Shown: piece after piece, positions 13,711 to 25,165 of the stretch
Layout: the number at the start of each line of letters is the position of its first letter
Position numbering within the stretch: the stretch's first letter is position 1
Source: Actinotalea ferrariae
GTDB lineage: Bacteria; Actinomycetota; Actinomycetes; Actinomycetales; Cellulomonadaceae
Assembly: GCF_019733465.1 (NCBI RefSeq)
Contig: NZ_JACVQL010000148.1
Location: 1-37,657, forward strand
Direction of reading: 5' to 3'
DNA length: 37,657 nucleotides
Made by a program: the position numbers and the translations under genes
Notes under the pieces: generated by a model
Told to the model about the DNA's origin: nothing
Seen by the model: the letters and a program-made list of their open reading frames with translations, nothing else
Database searches by the model: none

Positions 13711-15438
13711 GTGTCCTTCGTCGTGGTGCTCGACGACGCCGCCCGGGCGGGCGGGGTCGTCCTGCAGGAGACGGCGGACGACGGCACGGTGCTCGACCGC
13801 ACGCACGTCGACGCCGCGGACCTCGCCGGTGCGGTGGCCGCGCGCGAGGCGGGCTCCCGTGGCGCGCCGTCGCACCGGGAGGGCGCGGCGTCGCATCAGG
13901 GCGGCGCGACGGCGGCTCCGCGCTGGGTCTGGGACGACACCGCCCGGCGTTACCCCGCGCTGCTCGCCGCGGGCGTCCGGGTCGACCGGTGCCACGACCT
14001 GCGGCTGTGCCACACGATCCTGCGCCGCAGCGTGCTCTGCGCGGGCTCCGAGCTGGCGCGCGCGCCAGCCGGCCCGTGGGACGAGGCGTCGCCCGACGCG
14101 CCGTCGGCCGCCGCGGGGACGCTGTTCGACGACGACCCGGTGCCGGACCCGCGGACGCGCTCGCTCGACGCGGCCGCCGAGCTCGCGCGGCAGCTCGCCG
14201 CCGTCGCGGGCTCGAGCGAGCCGGGACGCCTCCGGCTCCTGCTGGCCGCCGAGTCGACCGGGGCGCTCATCGCGGCCGAGATGCGGCACGACGGCATGCC
14301 GTGGGACGTCGACGTGCACGACCGGGCACTCACCGAGGCGCTCGGCGAGCGGCCGCGCGGTGGCGGGCGCCCCCCGAGGCTCGCGGCGCTCGCCGACGAG
14401 GTACGTTCCGCGCTCGACCGCCCGGGTCTCAACGTCGACTCGCAGACGGACCTGCTCTCGGCGCTGCGCTCGGCCGGGCTCGACGTCGCCTCGACGCGCA
14501 AGGGCGAGATCCGGCGGCTCGACCACCCCGTCGTCGAGCCCCTGCTCGAGTACAAGAAGCTCGCCCGGCTGCTGAGCGCCAACGGCTGGGCGTGGATGGA
14601 GCAGTGGGTGCACGACGGGCGCTTCCGTCCCGACTACGTGCCGGGCGGGGTCGTGACCGGCCGATGGGCGACGAGCGGCGGGGGAGCCCTCCAGCTGCCG
14701 GCGGGCGTCCGCGCTGCCGTGCGGGCGGACCCGGGGTGGCGGCTCGTCGTCGCCGACGCGGCCCAGCTCGAGCCGCGCGTGCTGGCCGCGATGTCGGGCG
14801 ACACCGCGATGGCCGCCGCGGGGCGCCAGGCCGACCTCTACCAGGGGCTCGTCGAGGCGCGCGTGGTCGAGACCCGCGAGCAGGCCAAGTACGCGATGCT
14901 CGGCGCCATCTACGGTGCGACGACCGGGACGAGCGGGGCGCTCATGCCGCGGCTGACCCGCGCCTACCCGCGGGCGATCGGGCTCGTCGAGGAGGCCGCG
15001 CGGGCCGGCGAGCGCGGCGAGGCGGTGTCGACCTGGCTGGGCCGCACGTCACCGCGCCCCGGCGGCGCGTTCCTCGACGCGCTGCGGGCGGCGTCGAGCG
15101 AGGGCGCCGACGCCGAGGACGTCCGCTCGGTGCGCCGTCGTGCGCGCGACTGGGGGCGCTTCACGCGCAACTTCGTCGTCCAGGGCACGGCCGCCGAGTG
15201 GGCGCTGTGCTGGATGGCGTCGCTGCGGCGGCGTCTGCGCGCGATCGAGGGCCGGCCGCACCTCGTCTTCTTCCTGCACGACGAGGTCATGGTCCACGCG
15301 CCGGCGGACGTCGCCGACGACGTCGCCCGGGCCGTGCGCGAGGCCGCGGTGGAGGCGGGACGCCTGCTCTTCGGCGCCTCGCCGGTCGAGTTCCAGGTCA
15401 GCGTGTCCGTGGTCGAGAGCTACGACCGCGCGAAGTGA
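13711..15438 (+). CDS. Pol I-like (family A) DNA polymerase, actinobacterial bifunctional exonuclease/polymerase type
   Basis: A 575-residue family A polymerase resembling proteins annotated in actinobacteria as bifunctional 3'-5' exonuclease/DNA polymerase; it is separate from and shorter than replicative PolA. The N-terminal domain (about 1-250) is exonuclease-like, but I cannot place a convincing set of catalytic acids. Polymerase motif A is VVADAAQLEPR (Asp349, where pol I has DYSQIELR), motif B is TREQAKYAMLGAIYGATTG (Arg389, Lys393, Tyr401), and motif C is HDEVMVH (Asp524-Glu525). The O-helix position equivalent to E. coli Phe762 is Leu397. A repair or lesion-related role is possible but unproved. 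It starts with GTG and converges on a PPOX gene. Confidence 0.85.
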   Translation: MSFVVVLDDAARAGGVVLQETADDGTVLDRTHVDAADLAGAVAAREAGSRGAPSHREGAASHQGGATAAPRWVWDDTARRYPALLAAGVRVDRCHDLRLCHTILRRSVLCAGSELARAPAGPWDEASPDAPSAAAGTLFDDDPVPDPRTRSLDAAAELARQLAAVAGSSEPGRLRLLLAAESTGALIAAEMRHDGMPWDVDVHDRALTEALGERPRGGGRPPRLAALADEVRSALDRPGLNVDSQTDLLSALRSAGLDVASTRKGEIRRLDHPVVEPLLEYKKLARLLSANGWAWMEQWVHDGRFRPDYVPGGVVTGRWATSGGGALQLPAGVRAAVRADPGWRLVVADAAQLEPRVLAAMSGDTAMAAAGRQADLYQGLVEARVVETREQAKYAMLGAIYGATTGTSGALMPRLTRAYPRAIGLVEEAARAGERGEAVSTWLGRTSPRPGGAFLDALRAASSEGADAEDVRSVRRRARDWGRFTRNFVVQGTAAEWALCWMASLRRRLRAIEGRPHLVFFLHDEVMVHAPADVADDVARAVREAAVEAGRLLFGASPVEFQVSVSVVESYDRAK

Positions 15439-15447
15439 CGAGGTGCC

Positions 15448-15464
15448 GTCGGCGCCCGATGCGC
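15448..15464. terminator. Hairpin between the polymerase and PPOX genes
   Basis: CGGCGC and GCGCCG pair around the loop CCGAT, in the 36-bp gap between convergent genes. A bidirectional terminator is plausible. Confidence 0.4.
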
Positions 15465-15474
15465 CGGGCGGGCG

Positions 15475-15963
15475 TCAGAGGTCGACGCGCTCGTTCTCGC
15501 CGCCCTCGTAGCGCTCACCCGTCGCCTTGGCCTTGACGAAGCTGATGAGGGTCGCGATGCGACCACCGGGGGAGTCCCAGTACTCCGCGGAGTCCGCCTC
15601 GACGCGGATCAGGGCGACCTCGGGGGTGTCGGGCCCACCGGGCAGCCACGCCTCGACGAACGCGTTCCACAGCTCGCGCTTCTTGGCGTCGTCCTCGACC
15701 ACGCGGGCGCGGCCGGTCAGCGACACCCACGTCGAGCCAGAGCCGACCGTGACGTTGACCTGCGGGTTCACGCCGATCTGGGTGACCTTGCGCGAGCCCC
15801 GCTCGGCGAAGAACCACAGGTCGCCGTCGAACTCGACCTCCTGGAGACCCATCGGCCGGCTCATGAGCGTGCCGTCGGGCGCCGTCGTCGTGAGCATCGC
15901 GATCCGCTGGCCCTTGATCAGCTCGGCGACCGTGCGCGTGCCGTCGTCGGGGGTCGTGGTCAT
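15475..15963 (-). CDS. Pyridoxamine 5'-phosphate oxidase family protein (general stress protein 26-like)
   Basis: A 162-residue split-barrel flavoprotein of the COG3871 group. The N-terminal part is ELIKGQRIAMLTTTAPDGTLMSRPMGLQEVEFDGDLWFFAERGSRKV, then VNVTVGSGSTWVSLTGRARVVED, and AEYWDSPGGRIATLISFVKAKATG near the C-terminus, all typical of that group. Members bind FMN or FAD and are often stress-induced; the reaction is unknown. It shares only the superfamily with the other PPOX gene at 4111-4644. The ATG at 15963 fits the family N-terminus. A strong hairpin at 16059-16084 probably separates it from the upstream minus-strand genes. Confidence 0.88.
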   Translation of the reverse strand: MTTTPDDGTRTVAELIKGQRIAMLTTTAPDGTLMSRPMGLQEVEFDGDLWFFAERGSRKVTQIGVNPQVNVTVGSGSTWVSLTGRARVVEDDAKKRELWNAFVEAWLPGGPDTPEVALIRVEADSAEYWDSPGGRIATLISFVKAKATGERYEGGENERVDL

Positions 15964-16058
15964 GGTGGGGTGCCTCGCTCTGCTCGTGGGCGCTGTGGTG
16001 ACGCGCGCTCCCGTGAGGAGCGCTGTGAGCGTCGGCGTCCATCGTGCGTCGAGGTGCG

Positions 16059-16084
16059 CCCGGCCGCGCGGCGAGGCGGCCGGG
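16059..16084 (-). terminator. 9-bp-stem hairpin downstream of the small unknown gene
   Basis: CCCGGCCGC and GCGGCCGGG pair around an 8-base loop. It lies between the unknown gene (ends 16153) and the PPOX gene start, so it likely terminates the hydrolase/unknown transcription unit. Confidence 0.45.
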
Positions 16085-16152
16085 TCTTCAGAGGCGGCCC
16101 GACCGTCAGGGGAGCACGGACGCGTGTCGGCAGAGCGGTGGGGCGGAGGCGC

Positions 16153-16431
16153 TCAGACGGGTCCGACGAGGAGCGCCTCGGCCTCGGCGACGAGCGAGTC
16201 GGCGACGTCCTGCATCAGCGCCTGGCAGGAGTCCCAGGCCTCCTCCTCGACGTCGCTCGCGCCGCGCACGTGCGCCTCGAGCCCCTCGAGGAACGCGCGG
16301 TAGAGCGGGCTCGTCGGGTCCCCGAACATGAGCGGCGCGGCGAGCACGAACCGGCCGGCCCACTCGTCGCCGAACGAGCGGCGGATGCCGGCGTGCGTGT
16401 CGGCGAAGCCGGGCTGCTGCGTGATGTCCAT
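16153..16431 (-). CDS. Small acidic protein of unknown function
   Basis: I do not recognise this 92-residue protein. It is acidic and predicted mostly helical, with FGDEWAGRFVLAAPLMFGDPTSPLYRAFLEGLEAHVRG and a C-terminal helix DSCQALMQDVADSLVAEAEALL. There is no signal peptide or membrane span. The ATG at 16431 is preceded by GAGGGG at a good distance, and the coding strand shows the expected strong G/C bias at third positions, which supports a real gene. It lies 99 bp after the alpha/beta hydrolase on the same strand and may share its mRNA. Confidence 0.65.
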   Translation of the reverse strand: MDITQQPGFADTHAGIRRSFGDEWAGRFVLAAPLMFGDPTSPLYRAFLEGLEAHVRGASDVEEEAWDSCQALMQDVADSLVAEAEALLVGPV

Positions 16432-16530
16432 GCGCCCCTCATCGGCCGCTGCCGCGGTGCTGCTGAGGCGCGGGGCGGGTGGTCCCGGAGTGTGAGACGG
16501 ACCGGCAGGTGCGGGCGGCAGGGCCGCGCG

Positions 16531-17394
16531 TCAGGCCGAGCGCTCGGCGAGCCAGGCGACGACGTCGTCGTAGGCCTGCAGGACCGAGACGTGGCCGTCG
16601 TCGGGCAGCTCGCGGTGCTCGGCCTGCGGCATCGCCTCGGCGAGCCACCGGGAGTGCGACGCGGGGACCATCCGGTCGCGAGCCCCGTGCACGAGCAGGG
16701 CCGGCACGGAGACCGCCGCGGGGTCGAAGCCCCAGGGGTTCACGAAGGCGACGTCGTCGTCGACGAGGCCGTCGGCACCCGCCGCCTCGGCCTGCTGGGC
16801 GTCCGTCCCGAGGGCGGACCAGGTGCCCTCGAGCGCGACCCAGTCGCGGTCGACGAAGGCGGCCGGGTCGAACTCGTCGATCTCGGCGTACTCGGCGCGC
16901 GCAGCGCGGCCGAGGGTCGCCGCCCGCAGCGCCGCGTCGGACGCCATGCCCTCGAACCAGGCGTCGACGTCGGCCGGCGCTGCGGACGCCGGGAACGGCG
17001 CGAGGCCCGAGATCGAGGCGACGGCGGTGACGCGACCCGGGAGGAGGGCCGCGCAGGCGAGCGCGTGCGGGCCGCCGCCGGAGTGGCCGAGCGTCGCGAA
17101 GCGGTCGACGCCCAGCGCGTCGACGACGCGGGCGACGTCGTCGGCCGCCGAGGCCACGTCGCGACCGGGCTGCGGCGTCGACCGGCCGTAGGAGGGCCGG
17201 GCGTACGTGACGAGCGCGACGCCGTGCGCGGCCGCGCCGGCGAGGAGAGGCTCGACGAGTCGCCCCGTGTGCGGGGACCCGTGGTGCCACACCAGGACGG
17301 GTCCGCGCCGGGCCGAGGTCCGGTGCTCGTCGAGGGTGTGGTGCACCTCGAGCGTGCGTCCGTCGGGCCGGGTGACGTCCGTCGCGGTGACCAC
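16531..17394 (-). CDS. Alpha/beta hydrolase
   Basis: A cytoplasmic alpha/beta-hydrolase of 287 residues, probably an esterase or a related C-X bond hydrolase. The oxyanion region is VWHHGSPHTG, the nucleophile elbow is GHSGGG with Ser105, the acid is Asp240 in VHGARDRMVP and the base is His268 in DDGHVSV. A cap region lies between residues about 135 and 220. The substrate cannot be told. The GTG start at 17394 is 6 bases after TAGCGT, which predicts a leaderless mRNA. It is divergent from the HNH gene, and the two starts are 144 bp apart. Confidence 0.88.
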   Translation of the reverse strand: MVTATDVTRPDGRTLEVHHTLDEHRTSARRGPVLVWHHGSPHTGRLVEPLLAGAAAHGVALVTYARPSYGRSTPQPGRDVASAADDVARVVDALGVDRFATLGHSGGGPHALACAALLPGRVTAVASISGLAPFPASAAPADVDAWFEGMASDAALRAATLGRAARAEYAEIDEFDPAAFVDRDWVALEGTWSALGTDAQQAEAAGADGLVDDDVAFVNPWGFDPAAVSVPALLVHGARDRMVPASHSRWLAEAMPQAEHRELPDDGHVSVLQAYDDVVAWLAERSA

Positions 17395-17400
17395 GGAGCG

Positions 17401-17406
17401 ACGCTA
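17401..17406 (-). promoter_or_regulatory. -10 box TAGCGT for the alpha/beta hydrolase
   Basis: Minus-strand TAGCGT, 6 bases before the GTG at 17394; a leaderless start is predicted. Confidence 0.5.
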
Positions 17407-17526
17407 TCGGGACCGGTGCGACGAGAGAACAGCGAGGTGCCGACGAGTGGACGGCGAGGTCCGCAGCCGACGAGGACGCGGACGGGTGGTCGGCCGACGC
17501 GGCGGGCGCACGGCAGGACGTCGACG

Positions 17527-17532
17527 TAGCCT
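17527..17532 (+). promoter_or_regulatory. -10 box TAGCCT for the HNH gene
   Basis: TAGCCT is followed by 6 bases and the ATG at 17539; a leaderless start is predicted. Confidence 0.5.
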
Positions 17533-17538
17533 CGCCGC

Positions 17539-17940
17539 ATGGCCGCGGGCGGTGCGCACCAGCCGGGCCGGGCCGAGCGGCTCGTCCTGGCGCTCGCGCG
17601 CGACGGGGCGCGCTGCGTGTGGTGCGGCCGGGAGCTCGGCGGGCTCGTCGCGGCGACGCGCGAGCACCTCGTGCCGCGCGCCAAGGGCGGGCCGTCATGG
17701 CTCGAGAACGAGGTGCCCGCGTGCCGTCGCTGCAACGCCGAGCGCGGGCACCGCGGCGTCGTCGAGTGGCTCGAGGAGTGCGAGCGACGCGGCTGGGCAC
17801 CCGACGCCCCGGGCGTCGAACGCCGGTTGATCGCGCTCGCGGGGGAGATCGCGGAGCGCGGCGGCCAGCGACGGGCGCGGGCCTACGTCGACGCGCAGCT
17901 CCGCCGGCTGTCGCGGCGCACGGCAGGCGGCGCGGTCTGA
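17539..17940 (+). CDS. HNH endonuclease-domain protein
   Basis: A 133-residue protein made almost entirely of one HNH nuclease domain. Zinc ligands are Cys26/Cys29 (CVWCGREL) and Cys62/Cys65 (CRRCN); the HNH core has His43 in REHLVPRAKGG and Asn57 in LENEVPAC. It is a beta-beta-alpha-metal nuclease fold; the cellular target is unknown. It is not next to phage, intron or restriction genes, so a solitary housekeeping or defence nuclease cannot be decided. The C-terminal half is helical and basic (GGQRRARAYVDAQLRRLSRR), possibly for DNA contact. It converges on a VOC gene. Confidence 0.85.
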   Translation: MAAGGAHQPGRAERLVLALARDGARCVWCGRELGGLVAATREHLVPRAKGGPSWLENEVPACRRCNAERGHRGVVEWLEECERRGWAPDAPGVERRLIALAGEIAERGGQRRARAYVDAQLRRLSRRTAGGAV

Positions 17941-18008
17941 GGTGGACGCCCGCTCACGCGAGCGAGGGGGCGCGGCGGCGGGCACGGCGACCGGTGCGGG
18001 GAGGACGC

Positions 18009-18410
18009 TCAGGGCGCGAAGCAGCAGAGCTCGTTGCCCTCGGGGTCGGCGAGCACGTCCCAGCGGATCTCGTCGTCGCGGGCCCGGACGAGCGTCGCGC
18101 CTGCGGCCAGCAGCGCGTCGCGGTCGCCGACGACGTCGACGTGCATCCGGTTCTTGACCACCTTCGGCTCGGGCACGGGGTTGATCCACAGGTCGGGGCC
18201 GTGGCCGGCCGGGTCGACGAGCAGCACGGGGTCCCCCGGAGGCCGTGCCCCCGCGCCGTCGCGCGGACGGGCCCGTCGGTAGCCCAGCGCGGTGCACCAC
18301 CAGTCCGCGAGGTGCTGGTGGTCGCGCGCGTCCAGGCAGAGGTCCTTGAACCGCGCCGGCGGGTGGTCGGCCTCGGTGCCGGTCGCGGCGGGGGCGGCGG
18401 TGTCGCTCAC
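18009..18410 (-). CDS. VOC-superfamily glyoxalase-like protein
   Basis: A 133-residue glyoxalase-like-domain protein. Conserved features are [57 protein letters not shown] and the C-terminal [16 protein letters not shown]. This is the actinobacterial subgroup with the NPVPEPKxxKNRxHxDV motif. The reaction is unknown. The GTG at 18410 is preferred because it begins just before conserved sequence and is 6 bases after a GAGACT box; the longer open frame runs through the mnmA promoter. It is divergent from mnmA with only 52 bp between starts. Confidence 0.85.
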   Translation of the reverse strand: MSDTAAPAATGTEADHPPARFKDLCLDARDHQHLADWWCTALGYRRARPRDGAGARPPGDPVLLVDPAGHGPDLWINPVPEPKVVKNRMHVDVVGDRDALLAAGATLVRARDDEIRWDVLADPEGNELCCFAP

Positions 18411-18416
18411 GACCGC

Positions 18417-18422
18417 AGTCTC
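18417..18422 (-). promoter_or_regulatory. Possible -10 box GAGACT for the second VOC gene
   Basis: Minus-strand GAGACT, 6 bases before the GTG at 18410. The first position does not match TANNNT. Confidence 0.35.
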
Positions 18423-18450
18423 GTCCGACGGGACATCGTCCGCACGCCCG

Positions 18451-18456
18451 TACCCT
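18451..18456 (+). promoter_or_regulatory. -10 box TACCCT for mnmA
   Basis: TACCCT is followed by 6 bases and the ATG at 18463; a leaderless start is predicted. Confidence 0.5.
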
Positions 18457-18462
18457 GGGCGC

Positions 18463-19560
18463 ATGCGTGTGCTGGCAGCTCTCTCGGGCGGCGTCGACTC
18501 GGCCGTCGCGGCGGCCCGCGCGGTCGAGGCCGGGCACGACGTCGTCGGCGTGCACATGGCCCTCTCGCGCAACCGGGACGAGTTCCGCACCGGCTCCCGC
18601 GGCTGCTGCTCGATCGAGGACGCCGGGGACGCGCGACGCGCGGCCGACGTGCTGGGGATCCCCTACTACGTGTGGGACCTCTCGGAGACCTTCGAGCGGA
18701 CGGTCGTCGCGGACTTCGTCGCCGAGTACGAGGCCGGCCGCACGCCCAACCCCTGCGTGCGCTGCAACGAGCACATCAAGTTCGAGGCGCTGCTGGACAA
18801 GGGCGTCGCGCTGGGCTTCGACGCCGTCTGCACGGGCCACTACGCACGCGTCGAGATCGCCGAGGACGGCACGCGCAGCCTGCACCGCGCGCGCGACGCG
18901 GCCAAGGACCAGTCCTACGTGCTCGCCGTGATGGGTCCCGAGCGCCTGGCGCGCGCGATGTTCCCGCTGGGCGACGTCGCGTCGAAGGACGAGGTGCGCG
19001 CGGAGGCGGCCGCACGCGGGCTCGGCGTCTCGGCGAAGCCGGACTCCTACGACATCTGCTTCGTCGCCGACGGCGACACCCAGGGCTTCCTGCGCGGCCG
19101 GCTGGGCTCGCGGCCGGGCGACGTCGTCGACGCGGACGGCGCCGTCGTCGGGCGGCACGACGGCGCCTACGCGTACACGGTCGGCCAGCGCAAGGGGCTC
19201 GCGCTCGAGCGGCCCGCGGCCGACGGCCGGCCGAGGTACGTGCTCGAGGTGCGGCCCGCGACGAACACGGTCGTCGTCGGCGCGGCGGAGCTGCTCACGG
19301 TCAGCCGGCTGCGCGGCGAGGACGCGGTGTGGTTCGCGCCCGTCGACGACGGAGCGTGGTTCGCGTGCAGCGTGCAGGTGCGCGCCCACGGCAGCCTGCT
19401 CGCGGCCCGCGCGCGTGCGGTCGGGCTCGGCGGCCCGTCCGCGGGTGTCGAGGTCGAGGTCGACGGCGGTCTGCGCGGCCTCGCCCCGGGCCAGTCCGTG
19501 GTGCTCTACGACGGCACGCGGGTGCTCGGCGAGGCGACCGTCACGGCGACCGCCCGGTGA
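18463..19560 (+). CDS. mnmA: tRNA-specific 2-thiouridylase MnmA
   Basis: This enzyme makes 2-thiouridine at the wobble position (U34) of Glu, Gln and Lys tRNAs using ATP and sulfur from a cysteine desulfurase. The PP-loop is SGGVDS (residues 8-13). The nucleophile Cys98 lies in [12 protein letters not shown] and the second catalytic Cys199 in [11 protein letters not shown], followed by TQGFLR. The C-terminal tRNA-binding barrel includes YTVGQRKGL. Length is 365 residues, normal. The ATG at 18463 begins [10 protein letters not shown] and has a leaderless-type promoter. The next gene starts inside its stop codon (GTGA), so the two are translationally coupled. Confidence 0.96.
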   Translation: MRVLAALSGGVDSAVAAARAVEAGHDVVGVHMALSRNRDEFRTGSRGCCSIEDAGDARRAADVLGIPYYVWDLSETFERTVVADFVAEYEAGRTPNPCVRCNEHIKFEALLDKGVALGFDAVCTGHYARVEIAEDGTRSLHRARDAAKDQSYVLAVMGPERLARAMFPLGDVASKDEVRAEAAARGLGVSAKPDSYDICFVADGDTQGFLRGRLGSRPGDVVDADGAVVGRHDGAYAYTVGQRKGLALERPAADGRPRYVLEVRPATNTVVVGAAELLTVSRLRGEDAVWFAPVDDGAWFACSVQVRAHGSLLAARARAVGLGGPSAGVEVEVDGGLRGLAPGQSVVLYDGTRVLGEATVTATAR

Positions 19561-20597
19561 CCGGCGTCACCCTCCTCGGCCCGTGGCCGGGGACGCGCCT
19601 GCACGAGGCGCAGGCGACGCTCGTGGGCGAGCTCACCGACCTGCCCGAGGGCGTCGTCGGCCTGCCGCCCGCGGCGCAGCTGCCCGCACGCGGTCCGTGG
19701 GCCGAGTCGCTCGCGCGGTCGGCGTCGCTGCTCACCGAGCTGCCCGTCGAGCTGGGGCCGCACGGGTGGCGGCTCGCCGACCGTCCCGGGATGGACCTCG
19801 AGCGCTGCCGCGCCAACCTGCGCGAGGAGCTCGACGAGCTGGCGATCGCCGCCTACGGCTACGAGGGTCCGCTCGTGCTGTCGGTCCGCGGACCGTGGAC
19901 GCTCGCCGCGACGCTCTGGCTCGCGCGGGGCGACCGCGTGCTGAGCGACCTCGGTGCGGTGCGCGACCTCGTCGCGTCGCTCGCCGACGGGCTCGTGGGC
20001 CTGGTCGCGCGGGTGCGGTCCGCGGTGCCGGGTGCCGAGCCCGTCGTGGTGCTGCGCGAGCCGCAGCTGCCCGACGTGCTCGCCGGCACCGTGCCGACCT
20101 TCTCGGGCCATGGCCGGCTGTGGTCGGTGCCCGTCGAGCAGGCGACGGGCGCGCTCGCCGAGGTGACGGCGGCGCTGGGTGCGGCGGGTGCACGTGTCGT
20201 CGCGCACGGCGGCGTGCGGTTCGGCACGCGGTCGTTCGGCGTGCTCACCGGGAGCGGCGCGGACGCCGTGGGCGTCGCGGCAGGGCCGCTCGGCAGCGCG
20301 CAGTGGGAGCAGGTGGCGGGCGCCGTCGAGCGGGGGGTAGGTCTATGGTTCGGCCTGCCGCAGGAGAAGCACGGCCGTCGCACGGACACGCGCGCGACGG
20401 CGCGCCGGGTCGCCGGCCCGTGGACCGCGGTGGGGCTGCCCGCCGAGGGGCTGGCCGACGTCGTCGTGCACGTCGAGACCTCGGGCACCGTCTCGGGAGC
20501 CGACGCGCAGAACCGTCGCGAGAGCGACGTGCGCTCGGCGCTCGGCGTCGCACGGCAGGTCGCGGCGGTTCTCGCCGACACGGCCGCGGGCGGCTGA
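19557..20597 (+). CDS. MetE-like (UROD/cobalamin-independent methionine synthase fold) protein
   Basis: A 346-residue protein usually annotated in actinobacteria as methionine synthase, vitamin-B12 independent. It matches the TIM-barrel UROD/MetE superfamily: [14 protein letters not shown] at the N-terminus, [20 protein letters not shown], and [12 protein letters not shown] near the C-terminus. It contains only one cysteine (in LERCRANL), so the His-Cys-Glu-Cys zinc site of true MetE cannot be formed; methionine synthase activity is therefore doubtful. The GTG start overlaps the mnmA stop by 4 bases, which fixes the start and couples translation. Its position between mnmA and ligA is conserved in many actinobacteria. 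The actual function is unknown. Confidence 0.8.
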   Translation: MTGVTLLGPWPGTRLHEAQATLVGELTDLPEGVVGLPPAAQLPARGPWAESLARSASLLTELPVELGPHGWRLADRPGMDLERCRANLREELDELAIAAYGYEGPLVLSVRGPWTLAATLWLARGDRVLSDLGAVRDLVASLADGLVGLVARVRSAVPGAEPVVVLREPQLPDVLAGTVPTFSGHGRLWSVPVEQATGALAEVTAALGAAGARVVAHGGVRFGTRSFGVLTGSGADAVGVAAGPLGSAQWEQVAGAVERGVGLWFGLPQEKHGRRTDTRATARRVAGPWTAVGLPAEGLADVVVHVETSGTVSGADAQNRRESDVRSALGVARQVAAVLADTAAGG

Positions 20598-23613
<3,016 letters not shown>

Positions 23614-23617
<4 letters not shown>

Positions 23618-24414
23618 CGTCGGCTGCTCCCGGCGTGCGTCCCGTCAGTAGCTCCGGAGCACCGGGCCTGCGCGTCGAGGTGGCGACGTGGCGTCCGGTC
23701 GAGGTCACGGAGGTCGACGGCTGGCTGGTCGGCCGGTCGGCCGGCTTCACGCGGCGGGCGAACAGCGTCGCGGCGCTCGCCGAGCCGGCCGATCCCGAGC
23801 GGGCGCTCGACGACGTGGAGGCGCTCTACCGCGAGTACGGGCTGCCGCCGGTCTTCCGCGTCTGTGCCGGCTCCGCACCGGCCGACCTCGACGCCCGCCT
23901 GGCCCGGCGCGGCTACGCGGTGGCCGCCCCCACCCAGGTCATGGCGCGCGGCGCGCTCGGCGAGCTGGCGTCGCCGGAGCTGCCCGACCGCGCCGCGGTG
24001 GACGTCGCCGACGACCCGGACGGTCCGTGGGTCGCGGGCTGGGTCGGCGTGAAGTCCCGGGCCGCCGGGCACGGGGTCGACGTGGACCTCGCCGCCCGGA
24101 TCCTCACGGGCGCGCCCGCGCGGTACCTGTCCGCCCGCACGGCGGACGGCACGCTGCTCGGCGTCGTCCGGGCGGCACCCGCCGGCGACTGGGTCGGCAT
24201 CTCGTGCCTCATGGTGCCCGTGGCCGGCCGGCGTCGGGGCACGGCCCGCGCCCTGACGCTCGCCGCCGTCCGGGACGCCACCGCGAGGGGCGCGAGGCGA
24301 GCGTTCCTCCAGGTGGAGTCCTCGAACGCCGGCGCGATCGCGCTCTACGCCGGGCTCGGGTTCGAGGTCGTCGACAGGTACCACTACCGCGAGCGGGTCG
24401 CGCCCGGGACGTGA
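23614..24414 (+). CDS. GNAT-family N-acetyltransferase, two-domain type
   Basis: A 266-residue acetyltransferase. The C-terminal GNAT domain has WVGISCLMVPVAGRRRGTARALTLAAVRDATARGARRAFLQVESSNAGAIALYAGLGFEVVDRYHYR, with motif A in RRRGTARAL and the ALYAGLGF motif B. The N-terminal half (WLVGRSAGFTRRANSV, ALYREYGLPPVFRVC) resembles the degenerate GNAT lobe of actinobacterial double-domain members. The substrate is unknown. The GTG at 23614 overlaps the preceding stop by 4 bases and sets the start. A 7-bp-stem hairpin follows. Confidence 0.88.
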
Positions 24415-24452
24415 GCCGTCGCCCGACCGGTCGCTCGCCGCTCGCGCCGAGG

Positions 24453-24469
24453 GCCTCGCCGAGCGAGGC
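24453..24469. terminator. Hairpin between the GNAT and ThuA-family genes
   Basis: GCCTCGC and GCGAGGC form a perfect 7-bp stem around a 3-base loop in the gap between convergent genes. Confidence 0.5.
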
Positions 24470-24493
24470 GGACGCGGTGGGGACGCCCGCCCG

Positions 24494-25165
24494 TCAGCGA
24501 CTCGCCCAGAGCAGGCCGCGCTCGATGACGCCGCGCAGCTCCGGGACGTCGAGGTCCGAGACGCGGTGCCCGGGCGTGCAGACGAAGACGCGGCCGCGGC
24601 CCCACGTGCGCGTCCAGATCGCAGGGCTGCGCACCGGCGCGGACCACGGGTCGTCCGGGTCCGCGCGCACCGTCGTCGTCGCCAGGACGTCGTTGAGCGA
24701 GTCGGTCGCGACCCAGTACTGCTCGGTCACGAGCGTGAGGGAGCCGAGGCCTCGGACCACCGGGTGGTCGGCCCGCCCCGGGACCACCTCGACCGTGTGC
24801 TCGACCAGGTCCCGCGGGTGGGCGAGGAAGACGCCGCCGGTGAGCTGGCCGTACTCGGGCGACGCCCGGAACGCGTCCACCACACCTCCGTGCCAGCCCG
24901 CGAAACCCGTGCCGGCGGCGACGGCGTCGCGCAGCCCGGTGAGCTCGTCGGGCAGGATCTCGCCCATCGTCCAGCTCTGCACCACGAGGTCCGTGCCGCG
25001 CATGAGCTCGGCGTCGGCGTAGACCTCGAGCGTGTCCTCGACCACGACGTCGTAGCCCGACTCCCGGAGGAACGGCAGGAACCGGTCCGTCGCCTCGACG
25101 GGGTCGTGGCCCTCCCAGCCGCCGCGGACGACCAGTGCCTGCTTGCTCTGTGCCTGCTCGCTCAC
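24494..25165 (-). CDS. ThuA-domain (trehalose utilisation) protein
   Basis: A 223-residue protein with the class I glutamine-amidotransferase-like ThuA fold. Visible motifs are ALVVRGGWEGHDPVEATDRFLPFLRESGYDVVVEDTLEVY, VQSWTMGEI, GFAGWHGGVVDAFR, the HPRDLVEHTVEVVPGRADHPVVRGL segment and VFVCTPGHRVSDLDVPELRGVIERGLLWA. ThuA is linked in rhizobia to trehalose breakdown through 3-keto sugars, with ThuB, a Gfo/Idh/MocA dehydrogenase. No catalytic Cys is seen at the amidotransferase elbow, as in the family. The GTG at 25165 forms a GTGA overlap with the ROK stop, so translation is coupled; the GTG at 25174 is less likely. Cytoplasmic. Confidence 0.88.
   Translation of the reverse strand: MSEQAQSKQALVVRGGWEGHDPVEATDRFLPFLRESGYDVVVEDTLEVYADAELMRGTDLVVQSWTMGEILPDELTGLRDAVAAGTGFAGWHGGVVDAFRASPEYGQLTGGVFLAHPRDLVEHTVEVVPGRADHPVVRGLGSLTLVTEQYWVATDSLNDVLATTTVRADPDDPWSAPVRSPAIWTRTWGRGRVFVCTPGHRVSDLDVPELRGVIERGLLWASR

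Noticed and set aside
17539-17940. HNH gene as part of a restriction, phage or intron system
   Set aside because: No methylase, phage structural or reverse transcriptase gene lies nearby.
17619-19556. Long in-frame extension upstream of the MetE-like gene
   Set aside because: It runs antisense or out of frame through three real genes; the GTGA overlap with mnmA gives the true start.
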